NCBI RefSeq assembly: GCF_009828015.1
Contig: NZ_WTYG01000001.1
Coordinates: 682,001-746,000, forward strand
Direction: 5' to 3'
Length of the DNA stretch: 64,000 nt
Source of the DNA: Qipengyuania citrea
GTDB taxonomy: Bacteria > Pseudomonadota > Alphaproteobacteria > Sphingomonadales > Sphingomonadaceae
Of this stretch, positions 35,714-45,224 are shown one piece after another. How positions within the stretch are numbered: position 1 is the first letter of the stretch; each line of letters begins with the position of its first letter. The notes below the pieces were generated by a model. That model saw nothing but the letters and a program-made list of their open reading frames with translations. It was not told the DNA's origin and did not search any database. The position numbers and the translations under genes are program-made.

Positions 35714-36364
35714 TCAGGGAATGCGCGGCCAGGCCTCGTCTTCCTCGACCAATGCCGGGCACTGGACCCGGGCGGCGGCGAGCGCGAATTCGCGCAAGGT
35801 GAAAGTGTCCTCGAACACGAGGCCGTAATTGGCATCCCTGCGCCAGCGCACCGTACAGCGAATATCGGGCAGGCCTTCGCAGGAAATCGTCAGCCGCTGG
35901 CCGACCGCGAAGATGCTTTCGCATTCGATCCGCGCGCCCTGCTGCGACATGTTGAGCGTGATCGCTTCGGCGCGGCCCGAGAGCGAGGCCACGGTGAGCG
36001 GCATCATCAGATTGAGCCGCAAGCCACGCTTGGGAAACTTCCAGTTTTCGCGGATCAGCCGTTCGGCTTCGATCGGGGCTTCGAACCGGTAGCTCGCCTC
36101 GAAGCCTTCGCTGCGGACCAGTTCGAGCTCGTAGCTTTCGCCGTTCTGCAATTCGAGCGCGATCGCTTCGTCGGTGGGCAGCCTGTGGAAGGTGCGCAGC
36201 GAGACACCCGTGGCCGACACGTCGCGGATCACACAGACGAATTCGCCCTGACCGCAGACCAGCTTCGCCGCGCGGATGAGCGAGGTGTAGCGCGGAGCGC
36301 CGCGCTGTTCCTCGCCGTTTGTCGAACCATTGTCCTGCATGCCGGTCCCGGTGGTGAATTGCAT
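35714..36364 (-). CDS. Tandem PilZ domain protein
   Basis: A 216-residue cytoplasmic protein, probably a cyclic-di-GMP receptor. The first PilZ domain has RGAPRYTSLIRAA (RxxxR-like) and DVSATGVSLR, the second NMSQQGARIE and a conserved strand end RWRRDANYGLVFED. The second copy lacks an obvious RxxxR, so only one site may bind the ligand. It has no neighbours that suggest its target. Confidence 0.78.
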   Translation of the reverse strand: MQFTTGTGMQDNGSTNGEEQRGAPRYTSLIRAAKLVCGQGEFVCVIRDVSATGVSLRTFHRLPTDEAIALELQNGESYELELVRSEGFEASYRFEAPIEAERLIRENWKFPKRGLRLNLMMPLTVASLSGRAEAITLNMSQQGARIECESIFAVGQRLTISCEGLPDIRCTVRWRRDANYGLVFEDTFTLREFALAAARVQCPALVEEDEAWPRIP

Positions 36365-36512
36365 AGCCTAGTTATGTCCAACGCGTACGCGGCTTCATGG
36401 CAGCCGCGATGGCGCCGCGAATCAGTATTGCTTCCCCGCGAAGCCTAACTGCGAAAGTGTTAATGCCGGGATAAGGGTATCACCCGATAGGGCCGGCAAG
36501 CGAACGGGTGGC

Positions 36513-36597
36513 TGGTACGGGTGGCGGGACTCGAACCCGCACGAGCAAAGCTCAGGGGATTTTAAGTCCCCGGCGTCTACCATTCCGCCACACCCGC
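36513..36597 (-). tRNA. tRNA-Leu (UAA)
   Basis: The complement folds as a class II tRNA: acceptor GCGGGTG, anticodon loop CTTAAAA (anticodon UAA) in a GGGGA/TCCCC stem, long variable arm, T arm GCGGGTTCGAGTCCCGC and an encoded CCA (36513-36515). Confidence 0.95.
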
Positions 36598-36667
36598 CGA
36601 TGGGGGCCGCTCTAATCGCTGCCGGTCGGGCGGGCAATCGCGGATCGTGCGCCGGCCAGCCAATCGC

Positions 36668-36949
36668 TCACTCGTCGTTGAGGCGCCGGCGCATGTCCTT
36701 GCCCGGCTTGAAATAGGGGACCCGCTTGGCGGGTACGTCGACGGTTTCGCCCGTCCGCGGATTGCGGCCCTTGCGCGCTTCGCGTTCGCGGGTGGAAAAT
36801 GCCCCGAAGCCGCGCAATTCGACCCGGCCGCCTTCGGCCAGTCGCTGCGCGATTTCCTCGAAAAAGATATCGACGACCTGCTCGACCTCTTCAGCCCGCA
36901 ATTCGGGATTGTCCTGGGCCAGAGCGGCAAGAAGTTCGGATCGGATCAT
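36668..36949 (-). CDS. ihfB: Integration host factor subunit beta
   Basis: A 93-residue DNA-bending protein of the HU/IHF family, nucleoid and regulatory roles. It begins [18 protein letters not shown] and contains the family signature [19 protein letters not shown] and the DNA-arm sequence [20 protein letters not shown] with the intercalating proline. The ending RRRLNDE matches the usual IhfB tail. Confidence 0.95.
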   Translation of the reverse strand: MIRSELLAALAQDNPELRAEEVEQVVDIFFEEIAQRLAEGGRVELRGFGAFSTREREARKGRNPRTGETVDVPAKRVPYFKPGKDMRRRLNDE

Positions 36950-37109
36950 ATGGATCTCCGGGTGCGTTCGATCGCAAATATCGTTTCCACGATGCGTCCC
37001 CGCCGAAATCACGCTCTCCCGCCCGATTCCAACCGTCAGACTGTGGCAGAACTGCTTGGCTGCCGCAAGGATGCAAAACGCCCCGCCGGCGCAAGCGCGG
37101 CGGGCGCTG

Positions 37110-37451
37110 TCAGGCGTCGGCCAGCAATTCGCGCGCCGAGACGCCGAGGCGGTCCATCCGGGCCCGGATCTCGGGCCATTCGACCTGCAGGAACTGTTCG
37201 CGTTCGGATTGGCGGAGCCGGTTCGCGGCGCCCTCGACCACATACATGCCAACGCCGCGCTGAACTTCGACCAGGCCGTCGTTCTGGAATTGCTGATAGG
37301 CCTTGGCGACGGTGAGCGGATTGGCGCCCTGCTCTGCCGCCAGCGCGCGCACCGAGGGCAGCATCTCGCCCTCGGCATAGCGGCCGTCGATGATTGCCGC
37401 CGCGATCATGTCGCGCAGCTTCATATAGACCGGCTTCGACTGGTTGCTCAT
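37110..37451 (-). CDS. GntR family regulator, YtrA subfamily
   Basis: A 113-residue one-domain regulator. The winged-helix part shows [43 protein letters not shown] and [12 protein letters not shown]. The short C-terminal extension of about 35 residues has the YtrA form, which normally controls adjacent ABC transporter genes. Here the divergent neighbour is a POT peptide transporter, so its target may be that gene or its own. The start at 37451 was chosen over 37466. Confidence 0.85.
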   Translation of the reverse strand: MSNQSKPVYMKLRDMIAAAIIDGRYAEGEMLPSVRALAAEQGANPLTVAKAYQQFQNDGLVEVQRGVGMYVVEGAANRLRQSEREQFLQVEWPEIRARMDRLGVSARELLADA

Positions 37452-37657
37452 CACTTGTCCCCGCAACAGACTGCATCAGTGCCATAATACAGCGCGGCGC
37501 ACAAGGTTCCCGCCCTAGCGGGGAATACATAGGGGCGCCCGCAGACAGGCGGTCACTGCTGTAACTAATGCTTCACATGGGCGCGCAAGACGTTACGGTG
37601 CGCCGCCATTCGGCCATCGGGTCGCACAACGGATTTGGTTCAGGGAAAGGCCACTGA

Positions 37658-39295
37658 ATGAAGGACATGGCACTGTGGAACGAAGGGGACTGGATCGCCG
37701 CGATCGCGTCGGTCATCCTCGCAGCGTTCCTGATTGTAGGCGCTTACGCGGTTACGCGACCGCAGGAAGAGGTCGGGGGACACCCCAAGGGCCTGTATAT
37801 CCTGTTCTTCGCCGAAATGTGGGAGCGGTTCTCCTACTACGGCATGCGCGCGCTGCTGATCTTTTACCTGACCCAGCACTGGCTGTTCAACGATAGCGCG
37901 TCGAACATCGTCTACGGCGCCTATGTCAGCCTCGTCTACATCACCCCGGTCCTCGGCGGCTGGCTGGCCGACCGTTATCTGGGCCAGCGCAAGGCCGTGC
38001 TGTTCGGCGCGGTCCTGCTGACCTTCGGCCACTTCTTCATGGCCTTCGAAGGCGGCGGCGGACAGGCCGATCCGATGATCAACGTGTTCTGGCTGGCACT
38101 GGCCTTCATCATCGTCGGTTCGGGCTTCCTGAAAGCGAACATCTCGGTGATCGTGGGTCAGCTCTACCCGCGCACCGACGTGCGCCGCGACGGTGCCTAC
38201 ACCATCTTCTACATGGGCATTAACGTCGGCGCCGCGGTCGGCACGATCATTGCCGGCTATCTCGGCCAGACGCTCGGCTGGGCCTATGGCTTCGGCGCCG
38301 CGGGCATCGGCATGCTGCTCGGCCTCGTGGTCTTCGTGCTCGGCAAGCCGCTGCTGCTCGGCCGCGGCGAACCGCCCAAGCCGCTGGCCAAGACCACCGA
38401 GATCACGATGTACGGCATCGGCGTCCTCGGCGTCGCCGTCATGTGGGCGCTGATCCAGTACCAGTCGGTCGTCGGCGGCCTGATGCTGGTGTGCGGCATC
38501 GCCCTGCTGGCATACGTGCTGATGCAGGCGTTCAAGCTCGAGAAGGAACCACGCGAACGGCTGTTCGCGATCCTGTTCCTGATCGCGCTGCAGCCGCTGT
38601 TCTGGGGTCTGTTCGAACAGGCGGGCGGTTCGCTCAACCTGTTCACCGATCGCTATATCGATCGGCAGGGCGTCCCGGCATCGCTGTTCCAGTCGATCAA
38701 CCCGATCTACATCATCCTGCTGGCCCCGGTGTTCGCTTCGCTGTGGACCTGGCTCGGGCGGCGCGGGCTCGAACCCTCGACACCGGCCAAGTTCGGTCTG
38801 GGCCTGATCCAGCTGGGCTTCGGCTTCCTGGTGCTGGTCTGGGGCGCTGCGACGGTGGACGCGAATGCGCTGATCCCGGTGATCTTCCTGTTCGGCATCT
38901 ACCTCTTCCACACCACCGGCGAACTGTGTCTCTCGCCCGTCGGGCTTTCGGCCATGAACCGCCTTGCGCCGACGCATCTCGCGTCGCTGATCATGGGTGC
39001 GTGGTTCTTCGCCACGGCCGGCGGCAATTACGTGGCCGGGATGATCGGGGCAGCGACCGGCGGCGAAGACGGTGTGATGACCCGTGAAGGCACGCTCGAT
39101 ATCTACTGGCAGATCGGCCTGATCGCCATCGCCGTGGGCATCGTCGTCATCCTCATCTCCGGATTGGTGAAGCGTCTGATGCACCTCGATACCCTGCAGG
39201 ACGACGACGTCGGCGACGACCTGCTCGGCCAGAGCGAGGGTCCGGGTGAGCCGCAGGGTGCCGGGATCCATCCGGAAACCCGCCCCAACAGCTGA
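37658..39295 (+). CDS. POT family proton-dependent peptide transporter
   Basis: Imports di- and tripeptides with protons. The 545-residue protein has about 14 spans. The N-terminal signature EMWERFSYYGMRALL contains the ExxERFxYY motif used in proton coupling, and FYMGINVGAAVGTIIAGYL matches the second PTR2 signature. It fits with the peptidases (M28) and the peptide-related amidohydrolases that follow. Divergent from the GntR gene with a 206-base spacer that has no further gene. Confidence 0.92.
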   Translation: MKDMALWNEGDWIAAIASVILAAFLIVGAYAVTRPQEEVGGHPKGLYILFFAEMWERFSYYGMRALLIFYLTQHWLFNDSASNIVYGAYVSLVYITPVLGGWLADRYLGQRKAVLFGAVLLTFGHFFMAFEGGGGQADPMINVFWLALAFIIVGSGFLKANISVIVGQLYPRTDVRRDGAYTIFYMGINVGAAVGTIIAGYLGQTLGWAYGFGAAGIGMLLGLVVFVLGKPLLLGRGEPPKPLAKTTEITMYGIGVLGVAVMWALIQYQSVVGGLMLVCGIALLAYVLMQAFKLEKEPRERLFAILFLIALQPLFWGLFEQAGGSLNLFTDRYIDRQGVPASLFQSINPIYIILLAPVFASLWTWLGRRGLEPSTPAKFGLGLIQLGFGFLVLVWGAATVDANALIPVIFLFGIYLFHTTGELCLSPVGLSAMNRLAPTHLASLIMGAWFFATAGGNYVAGMIGAATGGEDGVMTREGTLDIYWQIGLIAIAVGIVVILISGLVKRLMHLDTLQDDDVGDDLLGQSEGPGEPQGAGIHPETRPNS

Positions 39296-39401
39296 CGGGC
39301 AGCCGGCGCCAATCTGCGAACCGCTTGATAGCGCCGACAAAATGCAATTGACCGCACGGGCCGGGGCAGCGATGCTCCGGCCCGACTGCATCGGGGGTTC
39401 C

Positions 39402-40781
39402 ATGACACGTATTGCCTTGCTCGCCTGCGCGGCCGCATTCGCGGTTGCCGGATGTTCCACCACCGGGGGCGACGGCGTGGCCTCGGCCTCCGCAAAGGAC
39501 TGGAGCGCCCCCGTCGGCGAGGACGGCAGGGTGCCCTTCGCATCGACTTATGCACCCTATCCCGGCCGCCCGACCGCGTTGACCGGCGCGACCATCTATG
39601 ACGGGCGCGGCGGCATGATCGAGAACGGCACCGTGCTGTTCCGCGAAGGCAAGGTGGTGGCGGTGGGCGATGCCTCGCTGGCCACCGATGGCTACGACCG
39701 GATCGATGGCACCGGCAAGTTCGTTACCCCCGGCGTGATCGACATCCATTCGCATCTGGGCGACTATCCCACCCCCAGTGTGCAGGCGCATTCCGACGGC
39801 AATGAAGCGACCAGCCCGATGACGCCCGAAGTCTGGGCCGAACATTCGGTCTGGCCGCAGGATCCGGGTTTTACCCGTGCGCTGGCCAATGGCGGCGTCA
39901 CCAGCCTGCAGATCCTGCCCGGTTCGGCGAACCTGACCGGCGGACGGTCGGTCACGCTGAAGAACGTTTCCGCGCGCACCGTGCAGGGCATGAAGTTCCC
40001 CGGCGCGCCCTATGGCATGAAGATGGCGTGCGGCGAGAACCCCAAGCGCGTCTACGGCGGCAAGGGCCGCATGCCCTCGACCCGGATGGGCAATTTCGCG
40101 GTCAACCGGCAGATGTGGCTCGATGCGCAGGCCTATGACGGCAAGAAACGCGATCTCGGCAAGGAAACGCTCAAGGGCGTGCTCGACGGCGAAATTCTCG
40201 TCCACAACCATTGCTACCGCGCCGACGAAATGGCGCTGGTGATGGATATGGCCAAGGAGATGGGCTACAAGGTTACCGCCTTCCACCACGCGGTCGAAGC
40301 CTACAAGATCGGCGACCTGCTGCGCGAAAACGACGTCTGCAGCGCGATCTGGGCGGACTGGTACGGCTTCAAGATGGAAGCCTATGACGGGATCCTCGAG
40401 AATGCCGCCTTCCTCCAGCGCGAGGGCGCCTGCGTCGTGATCCATTCCGATGACGAGAACGGCATCCAGCGGCTCAACCAGGAAGCCGCCAAGGCCCAGG
40501 CGGCGGGGCGCCGTGTCGGTCTGGACATTCCCGACGCCGAGGTGGTCGGCTGGTTCACCTACAACGCCGCGAAGGCCATGGGCATCGCAGAGATGACCGG
40601 CAGCCTCGAGGCCGGCAAGATGGCCGATGTCGTGCTGTGGAACGGCGACCCGCTGTCGGTCTATTCGCGGCCCGAAAAGGTCTGGGTCGATGGCGCGCTG
40701 ATGTTCGACGCGATGGACCGCAGGCGGCGACCGGTGAGCGATTTCGAGCTTGGCCAGCCCGGCGAAGGAGACGTGAAATGA
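39402..40781 (+). CDS. Amidohydrolase, lipoprotein
   Basis: A 459-residue metal-dependent hydrolase anchored in the envelope. The signal ends in lipobox VAGC (around residue 17). The N-terminal composite domain is followed by the catalytic barrel starting at VTPGVIDIHSHLG, which carries the HxH metal motif. Later ligands are probably VHNHCYRADE, AFHHAVEA and IHSDDENG. The end (AGKMADVVLWNGDPLSVYSRPEKV) is the usual amidohydrolase C terminus. Substrate may be a dipeptide or cyclic amide. Its stop overlaps the next gene's ATG (ATGA). Confidence 0.88.
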   Translation: MTRIALLACAAAFAVAGCSTTGGDGVASASAKDWSAPVGEDGRVPFASTYAPYPGRPTALTGATIYDGRGGMIENGTVLFREGKVVAVGDASLATDGYDRIDGTGKFVTPGVIDIHSHLGDYPTPSVQAHSDGNEATSPMTPEVWAEHSVWPQDPGFTRALANGGVTSLQILPGSANLTGGRSVTLKNVSARTVQGMKFPGAPYGMKMACGENPKRVYGGKGRMPSTRMGNFAVNRQMWLDAQAYDGKKRDLGKETLKGVLDGEILVHNHCYRADEMALVMDMAKEMGYKVTAFHHAVEAYKIGDLLRENDVCSAIWADWYGFKMEAYDGILENAAFLQREGACVVIHSDDENGIQRLNQEAAKAQAAGRRVGLDIPDAEVVGWFTYNAAKAMGIAEMTGSLEAGKMADVVLWNGDPLSVYSRPEKVWVDGALMFDAMDRRRRPVSDFELGQPGEGDVK

Positions 40782-42145
40782 TGCGCCTTGCCACTCTCCT
40801 TGCGACCGCTGCCTGCGCCCTTGCGGCGCCCGCCGCTGCGCAGACCTTCGCGGTGACCAATGCCACGGTCGCGACCGGCGACGGCAGCGAACCGATCGAG
40901 GGCGGTTACGTGGTCGTCGAAAACGGCGCGATCGCACAGGTCGGCCGCGGTACGCCCAGCGGCAATTATTCCGTGATCGACGCGGGAGGCGCCTGGGTGA
41001 CTCCCGGCATCTTCGCAACGGTGACCAATCTCGGATTGTGGGATGTCGGCGCGGTCAGCGAATCCAACGACAGCCGGGCCGGCAATTCGCCTTTCAGCGC
41101 GGCACTCGACGTCGCCCCGGTGGTCAATCCGGCATCGCAGCACATCCTCGTCCACCGCGCCGCGGGGATCACGCGGGCAGCGACCGTAACGATGCCTTCG
41201 GCTTCGATCTTCGGCGGCCAGGGAGCGCTGATCGATCTCGGCGCCGATCCGCAGGCGATCAGCCGTCCGCGCGCTTTCCAGGTGGTCACGCTGGGCGAGC
41301 GCGGCGGGCGGATTGCCGGCGGAAGCCGCGCTGCGACGCACGCGCTGCTCCGCAATGCCCTGCGCGAAGCGGGCAGCTACGGTGACGGCGCACGCATCCC
41401 GGCGGGCGGCGCCCGCGCCGACCTGCGCACCGGCGACGACCTGCCGATCGATCCCCGCCTGGCGGGACGCGAAACCGAGCGCGCCGGCGATGCCCTGCTG
41501 ACCCGGTTCGATGCTGCCGCGCTGGTGCCCGTGGTGCGCGGCGAACAGCCGCTCTATGTCTATGTCGAACGCGCGTCGGACATTCGCGCCGCGCTGGCGC
41601 TGACGCAGGAATTCCCGCGTCTCGAACTGGTCCTGGTGGGCGCCAGCGAAGGCTGGCTGGTCGCGGACGAGATCGCAGCCGCGGGCGTTCCGGTGATCGC
41701 CGACGGGCTGGACGACCTGCCCGCGAATTTCGAGGAACTGGCTGCCACGCAGAGCAATATCGGCCGGATGGTGAAGGCGGGGGTCAAAGTGGCGATCAAC
41801 GCCGCCGCGATGGAAAACCCGCGCAACCTCAACCAGTATGCCGGCAATCTGGTGGCGCTGACCCGCATCCCGGGGGCCGATGGGCTGAGCTGGGGTGAGG
41901 CTTTCGCGGCAATCACGTCCGTGCCGGCCAGCATCAGCGGAATGGGCGGCAAGGCGGGCGTGCTGGCGCCGGGTGCGACCGGCGACCTGGTGATCTGGGA
42001 CGGCGACCCGCTCGAAGTCGGCGCCATGCCGGTAAAGGTCTATATCGACGGGATCGAGCAGCCGCTCGACAGCCACCAGAGCCGCCTGCGCGATCGCTAT
42101 CGCGATCTCGACACAAGCGATTTGCCCAAGGGCTACGACTGGTAG
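40778..42145 (+). CDS. Amidohydrolase-like protein without HxH motif, periplasmic
   Basis: A 455-residue paralogue of the gene before, with a signal peptide (ending APAAAQ). The composite domains at both ends are clear: ENGAIAQVGRG, WVTPGI and later GVLAPGATGDLVIWDGDPL. Where the partner has DIHSHLG, this protein reads FATVTNLGL, so the HxH metal ligands are missing, and the later His ligands are also not evident. It is probably inactive as a hydrolase and may be a structural subunit paired with the lipoprotein, to which it is coupled by ATGA. Confidence 0.82.
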   Translation: MMRLATLLATAACALAAPAAAQTFAVTNATVATGDGSEPIEGGYVVVENGAIAQVGRGTPSGNYSVIDAGGAWVTPGIFATVTNLGLWDVGAVSESNDSRAGNSPFSAALDVAPVVNPASQHILVHRAAGITRAATVTMPSASIFGGQGALIDLGADPQAISRPRAFQVVTLGERGGRIAGGSRAATHALLRNALREAGSYGDGARIPAGGARADLRTGDDLPIDPRLAGRETERAGDALLTRFDAAALVPVVRGEQPLYVYVERASDIRAALALTQEFPRLELVLVGASEGWLVADEIAAAGVPVIADGLDDLPANFEELAATQSNIGRMVKAGVKVAINAAAMENPRNLNQYAGNLVALTRIPGADGLSWGEAFAAITSVPASISGMGGKAGVLAPGATGDLVIWDGDPLEVGAMPVKVYIDGIEQPLDSHQSRLRDRYRDLDTSDLPKGYDW

Positions 42146-42149
42146 GGCG

Positions 42150-42650
42150 ATGAAGGACATGCGCACCACCCTGCTGGCGCTTGGCGCAGCGGCGGCGGCC
42201 ATCGGCTTCCACGCGCTGGCGGCGCAGGATACGCCTGACCGGTCGCAGGATATTGCCTGGATGAACGCGCAGCAGGCCTATCTCACGGGATTGTCCGCCG
42301 AAGACGGCTGGCGCGTGATGCCCGGCGGCCTGCGCTGGCGCTATGTCGATTATGCCGGAAGCACGCAAAGCCCGCGCGTCGAAGACACGGTGACCGTGCA
42401 TTACGCCGGCACCTTCATCGATGGCGAGACCTTCGATTCCAGTTTCGAGCGCGGCGAACCGGCAACCTTCCCGCTGAACCGTCTGGTCAAGGCGTGGCAA
42501 ATGGCGATCCCGGAAATGGGCGTGGGCGACACAATCGAAATCGCCGCCCCTGCCGACCTCGCTTATGGGCCCCGCGGCAAGGGGCCGATCCCCGGTGGAG
42601 CCACACTGCTGTTCACCGTCCAATTGCTCGGCATCGAACCCGCCGCCTGA
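42150..42650 (+). CDS. FKBP-type peptidyl-prolyl isomerase, exported
   Basis: A 166-residue protein with an N-terminal signal (MRTTLLALGAAAAAIGFHALA) and an FKBP domain at about 72-163: VEDTVTVHYAGTFIDGETFDSS, AWQMAIPEMGVGDTIEIAAP and LAYGPRGKGPIPGGATLLFTV. It would help fold proteins in the periplasm, possibly the two amidohydrolase-like proteins just upstream (4 bases away). ATG 42150 or 42159 may be used. Confidence 0.88.
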   Translation: MKDMRTTLLALGAAAAAIGFHALAAQDTPDRSQDIAWMNAQQAYLTGLSAEDGWRVMPGGLRWRYVDYAGSTQSPRVEDTVTVHYAGTFIDGETFDSSFERGEPATFPLNRLVKAWQMAIPEMGVGDTIEIAAPADLAYGPRGKGPIPGGATLLFTVQLLGIEPAA

Positions 42651-42726
42651 CTTGCTATCGACGATGCCGCTTGCTTCGCGGCACAGGCCTGCTACCCATG
42701 TTGATGCTGTAAACATGGAGGGGTTA

Positions 42727-43410
42727 ATGGATCACGCCCTGGTTTCGCTGCTTGCCGCTTCGCTCGCTTTCGTCGGAATGCATTTCGCGCTGTCGCATCC
42801 GCTGCGTGCGTCATTGGTCGGCAAGCTGGGCGAGAACGGCTTTCGCGCGCTCTATTCGCTGGTCGCGCTGGCTACGTTCGTCTGGGCTGCCCGCGCGTTT
42901 CGGGCCGTCGGGCCCGGCGGCACTCCGCTGTGGAATGGTTCGGGCGACGCCATATGGGCCCTTGCCACCGCCATCATGCTCATCGCCTCGATCCTGCTGG
43001 CAGGCTCTTTCCAGCGCAACCCCGCCCTGCCCGATCCGCGGGCGGCAGCGCATGCGGCGCTGGCCCCGCACGGGGTCTTCCATGTCACGCGGCACCCGAT
43101 GATGTGGTCTTTCGCGCTCTGGGCCGCCGCGCACATCCTGGTGAGCCCGACTCCGCGCCAGATCATCCTTGCCGGCGCCATCGGTCTGCTCGCACTGCTT
43201 GGTGCGCATCTGCAGGACCGCAAGAAGGAAAGCCAGCTGGGTGATGCATGGGCCGGCTGGGAAGCACGGACGAGTTACTGGCCGCGCTTCGCCGGGCTTG
43301 CGCGCGCAGGTACTGCGGCCTGGATCGGCGGAATCGTAATTTGGCTTGCCGCCACCTACGGCCATATCCACGCCAATGGCATCGCCGCTGGCGTGTGGCG
43401 CTGGTTCTAA
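42727..43410 (+). CDS. NnrU family membrane protein
   Basis: A 227-residue protein with about six spans. FVGMHFALSHPLRASLV and the HVTRHPMMWSFALWAAAHIL segment are typical of NnrU/isoprenylcysteine methyltransferase-like membrane proteins. NnrU was named in denitrifiers, but no denitrification gene is in the window, so the role here is open. The start at 42727 is supported by GGAGGGG. It overlaps the convergent gene by 4 bases. Confidence 0.8.
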   Translation: MDHALVSLLAASLAFVGMHFALSHPLRASLVGKLGENGFRALYSLVALATFVWAARAFRAVGPGGTPLWNGSGDAIWALATAIMLIASILLAGSFQRNPALPDPRAAAHAALAPHGVFHVTRHPMMWSFALWAAAHILVSPTPRQIILAGAIGLLALLGAHLQDRKKESQLGDAWAGWEARTSYWPRFAGLARAGTAAWIGGIVIWLAATYGHIHANGIAAGVWRWF

Positions 43411-44216
43411 CCACCCTCTGACGGTTCAAGGCAGCGGCGCTCGTCCTGACAGGCCCGCATATCCTCACCCGATTTGCGGTCGATCGCGACGAACCGGTCC
43501 CATTCGCGGCCGTTCATCCGGCTGATTTCGGCAGCGACATAATCATGCCGGTCCGCCGCGTCGTCGGAGACGCCCGAGCGCAGGGCGAACTCCGTATGGT
43601 CCAGATTGATCTGGTACGAAGCCTTTGCGCCATAGACCGGTGCCACGAAGGAGCGGCGAAACGCGGCCAGGTCATCGCCGCATTGCCGCGCAGCCACGCG
43701 GGAGATTTCGGGCCGTGATCGTCCCTGCAGGGTGGCAACGCACTGCGGATAGGGTTGCTGCTCTGCGCAGGTGAAGTCGGGCGGCTCGCCCAGATGGTCG
43801 CGCGCCCAGTCGGCCAGCGCCTGGGGTACGGCAACCCCGCAGCGTGCCACTGGCGGGCGGGGATCATCCGGAACCGGTGTGCGCGTCGGAACCGGCGTTG
43901 GCGTCGCGGTGGGTGCAGGCGGCGGCCCTGGGGACGCGTCGGTGCGGCTGGGGTGCGGGCCGGGCGAGACGAATGGCGAGGGTTTCGGCGTAGGCGTGGG
44001 CTGCGGCGGAAGGCCGCGTTCGCTGGCGAACACGAATGTGGCAAAGCCGACCACGCCGCCGACCAGCGGAAAGACGACCGAGCGCTTGAGCCACTTGCCC
44101 GTTTCCTCGTCACGCGGCTGCCAAATCCCGGCAAGCGCGGCGAAACCGAGCAGTACGACCCCGACAAACAGGCCGACGCACGTCCAGACGACGACCGCGA
44201 GAACCCCTGCCGGCAT
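43407..44216 (-). CDS. Unknown membrane-anchored protein with Pro/Thr-rich linker
   Basis: A 269-residue protein: two N-terminal hydrophobic spans (MPAGVLAVVVWTCVGLFVGVV and SVVFPLVGGVVGFATFVFA), then a Pro/Thr-rich linker of about 60 residues (PTPTPKPSP, PTATPTPVPTRTPVP), then a C-terminal domain with six cysteines, likely oxidised in the periplasm. No family was recognised. The start at 44216 is preferred over 44375 because only from here does the sequence begin with a membrane segment. Confidence 0.6.
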   Translation of the reverse strand: MPAGVLAVVVWTCVGLFVGVVLLGFAALAGIWQPRDEETGKWLKRSVVFPLVGGVVGFATFVFASERGLPPQPTPTPKPSPFVSPGPHPSRTDASPGPPPAPTATPTPVPTRTPVPDDPRPPVARCGVAVPQALADWARDHLGEPPDFTCAEQQPYPQCVATLQGRSRPEISRVAARQCGDDLAAFRRSFVAPVYGAKASYQINLDHTEFALRSGVSDDAADRHDYVAAEISRMNGREWDRFVAIDRKSGEDMRACQDERRCLEPSEGG

Positions 44217-44282
44217 GCCATTTCCCCCTTCGCTCCGGCGCGAAGTCTCACCGATTTTCGGGCGGCTGGCAAGCGCGGCCCC

Positions 44283-44312
44283 GACCGGGCCCGGTCCCGA
44301 CCGGGCCCGGTC
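44283..44312. repeat. Tandem copy of a 14-bp palindrome
   Basis: GACCGGGCCCGGTC at 44283-44296 and again at 44299-44312, each a perfect palindrome, with a 16-base period. The second copy runs into the stop codon of the enoyl-CoA hydratase gene. It could act as a factor-independent hairpin or a DNA-binding site; no T run is present. Confidence 0.6.
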
Positions 44313-45108
44313 AGGTGCCCTTGAAGACGGGCGCGCGTTTCTCGAGCAGGGCGTCCACGCCTTCCATGTGATCATCGGTCAGATGCATCATCGCCTGCGT
44401 GTTGGCGGCCAGTTCGAGCGCCGAATCGTAGCTCATCGAACGCCCCTGCCGCATCAGGTTCTTCGCATGGCGCAGCGCGTGCGGGGGCATGGCGGCGATC
44501 TTGGCGGCGAGCGCCTGCGCTTCGGACATCAGCGCTTCGCCCTCGACCACCCGGCTGACCAGTCCCCAGTCGCGCGCGGTGGCCGCATCGATCACATCGC
44601 CGGTGTAGAACAGCTCCGCCGCGCGCGCCTCGCCGATGATCCGCGGCAGGATCCAGGTTCCGCCATCGCCCGGGATGATGCCCAGCTTGAGGAAGGTCAC
44701 GCCGAACTTGGCACGGTCGCTGGCGATCCGCATATCGGCGAGGCAGGCGAGATCGCAGCCGAGCCCGATTGCCGGCCCGTTGACCGCTGCGATCAGCGGC
44801 ACGCGCAGCGAATACAGCGCGCGCAGGACCTTGTGGATGTTGTTGCGATAGCCATCGGAAATCTCGGGCGCGGTCCCGCCGAAAGTGCCCGTGCGCTGTT
44901 TCATCGCCTTGATGTCGCCGCCCGCGCTGAACGCGCGTCCGGCCCCGGTCAGGATCACGCAGCGCACATCCATATCGGCATTGATCGCATCGCAGGCGGC
45001 GGCGAAAGCATCCCCGTCGCCCTTCGCGCCGAGCGGGTTCATGGTGTCCGGACGATTGAGCGTCAGCGTCGTGACGTGATCGGACGTTTCTACAGTCAGC
45101 AGGGTCAT
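44311..45108 (-). CDS. Enoyl-CoA hydratase/isomerase family protein
   Basis: A 265-residue crotonase-fold enzyme of fatty acid or aromatic acid degradation. The first oxyanion-hole segment is GRAFSAGGDIKAM, the second AAVNGPAIGLGCDLA; the acid in LGIIPGDGGTW is present. The C-terminal PHALRHAKNLMRQG and DALLEKRAPVF are usual. The precise substrate is unknown. I chose the ATG at 45108 (MTLLTVETSDHV). Confidence 0.88.
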   Translation of the reverse strand: MTLLTVETSDHVTTLTLNRPDTMNPLGAKGDGDAFAAACDAINADMDVRCVILTGAGRAFSAGGDIKAMKQRTGTFGGTAPEISDGYRNNIHKVLRALYSLRVPLIAAVNGPAIGLGCDLACLADMRIASDRAKFGVTFLKLGIIPGDGGTWILPRIIGEARAAELFYTGDVIDAATARDWGLVSRVVEGEALMSEAQALAAKIAAMPPHALRHAKNLMRQGRSMSYDSALELAANTQAMMHLTDDHMEGVDALLEKRAPVFKGT

Positions 45109-45224
45109 GCAGCCTCTCTTTCGCGCGCGGTCTTGCCAGTCCGCGGCGCGATGCGAAAGAGCTAGCATGGGCGGGTGGCAGCCCGGTGGAACCGCGGCAG
45201 AAAAACGCGGACACCCGCGCCCGG

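Noticed and set aside
37640-39463. 607-residue minus-strand ORF rich in His, Gln and Asp
   Set aside because: Antisense of the POT transporter; hydrophobic codons read backwards give this composition.
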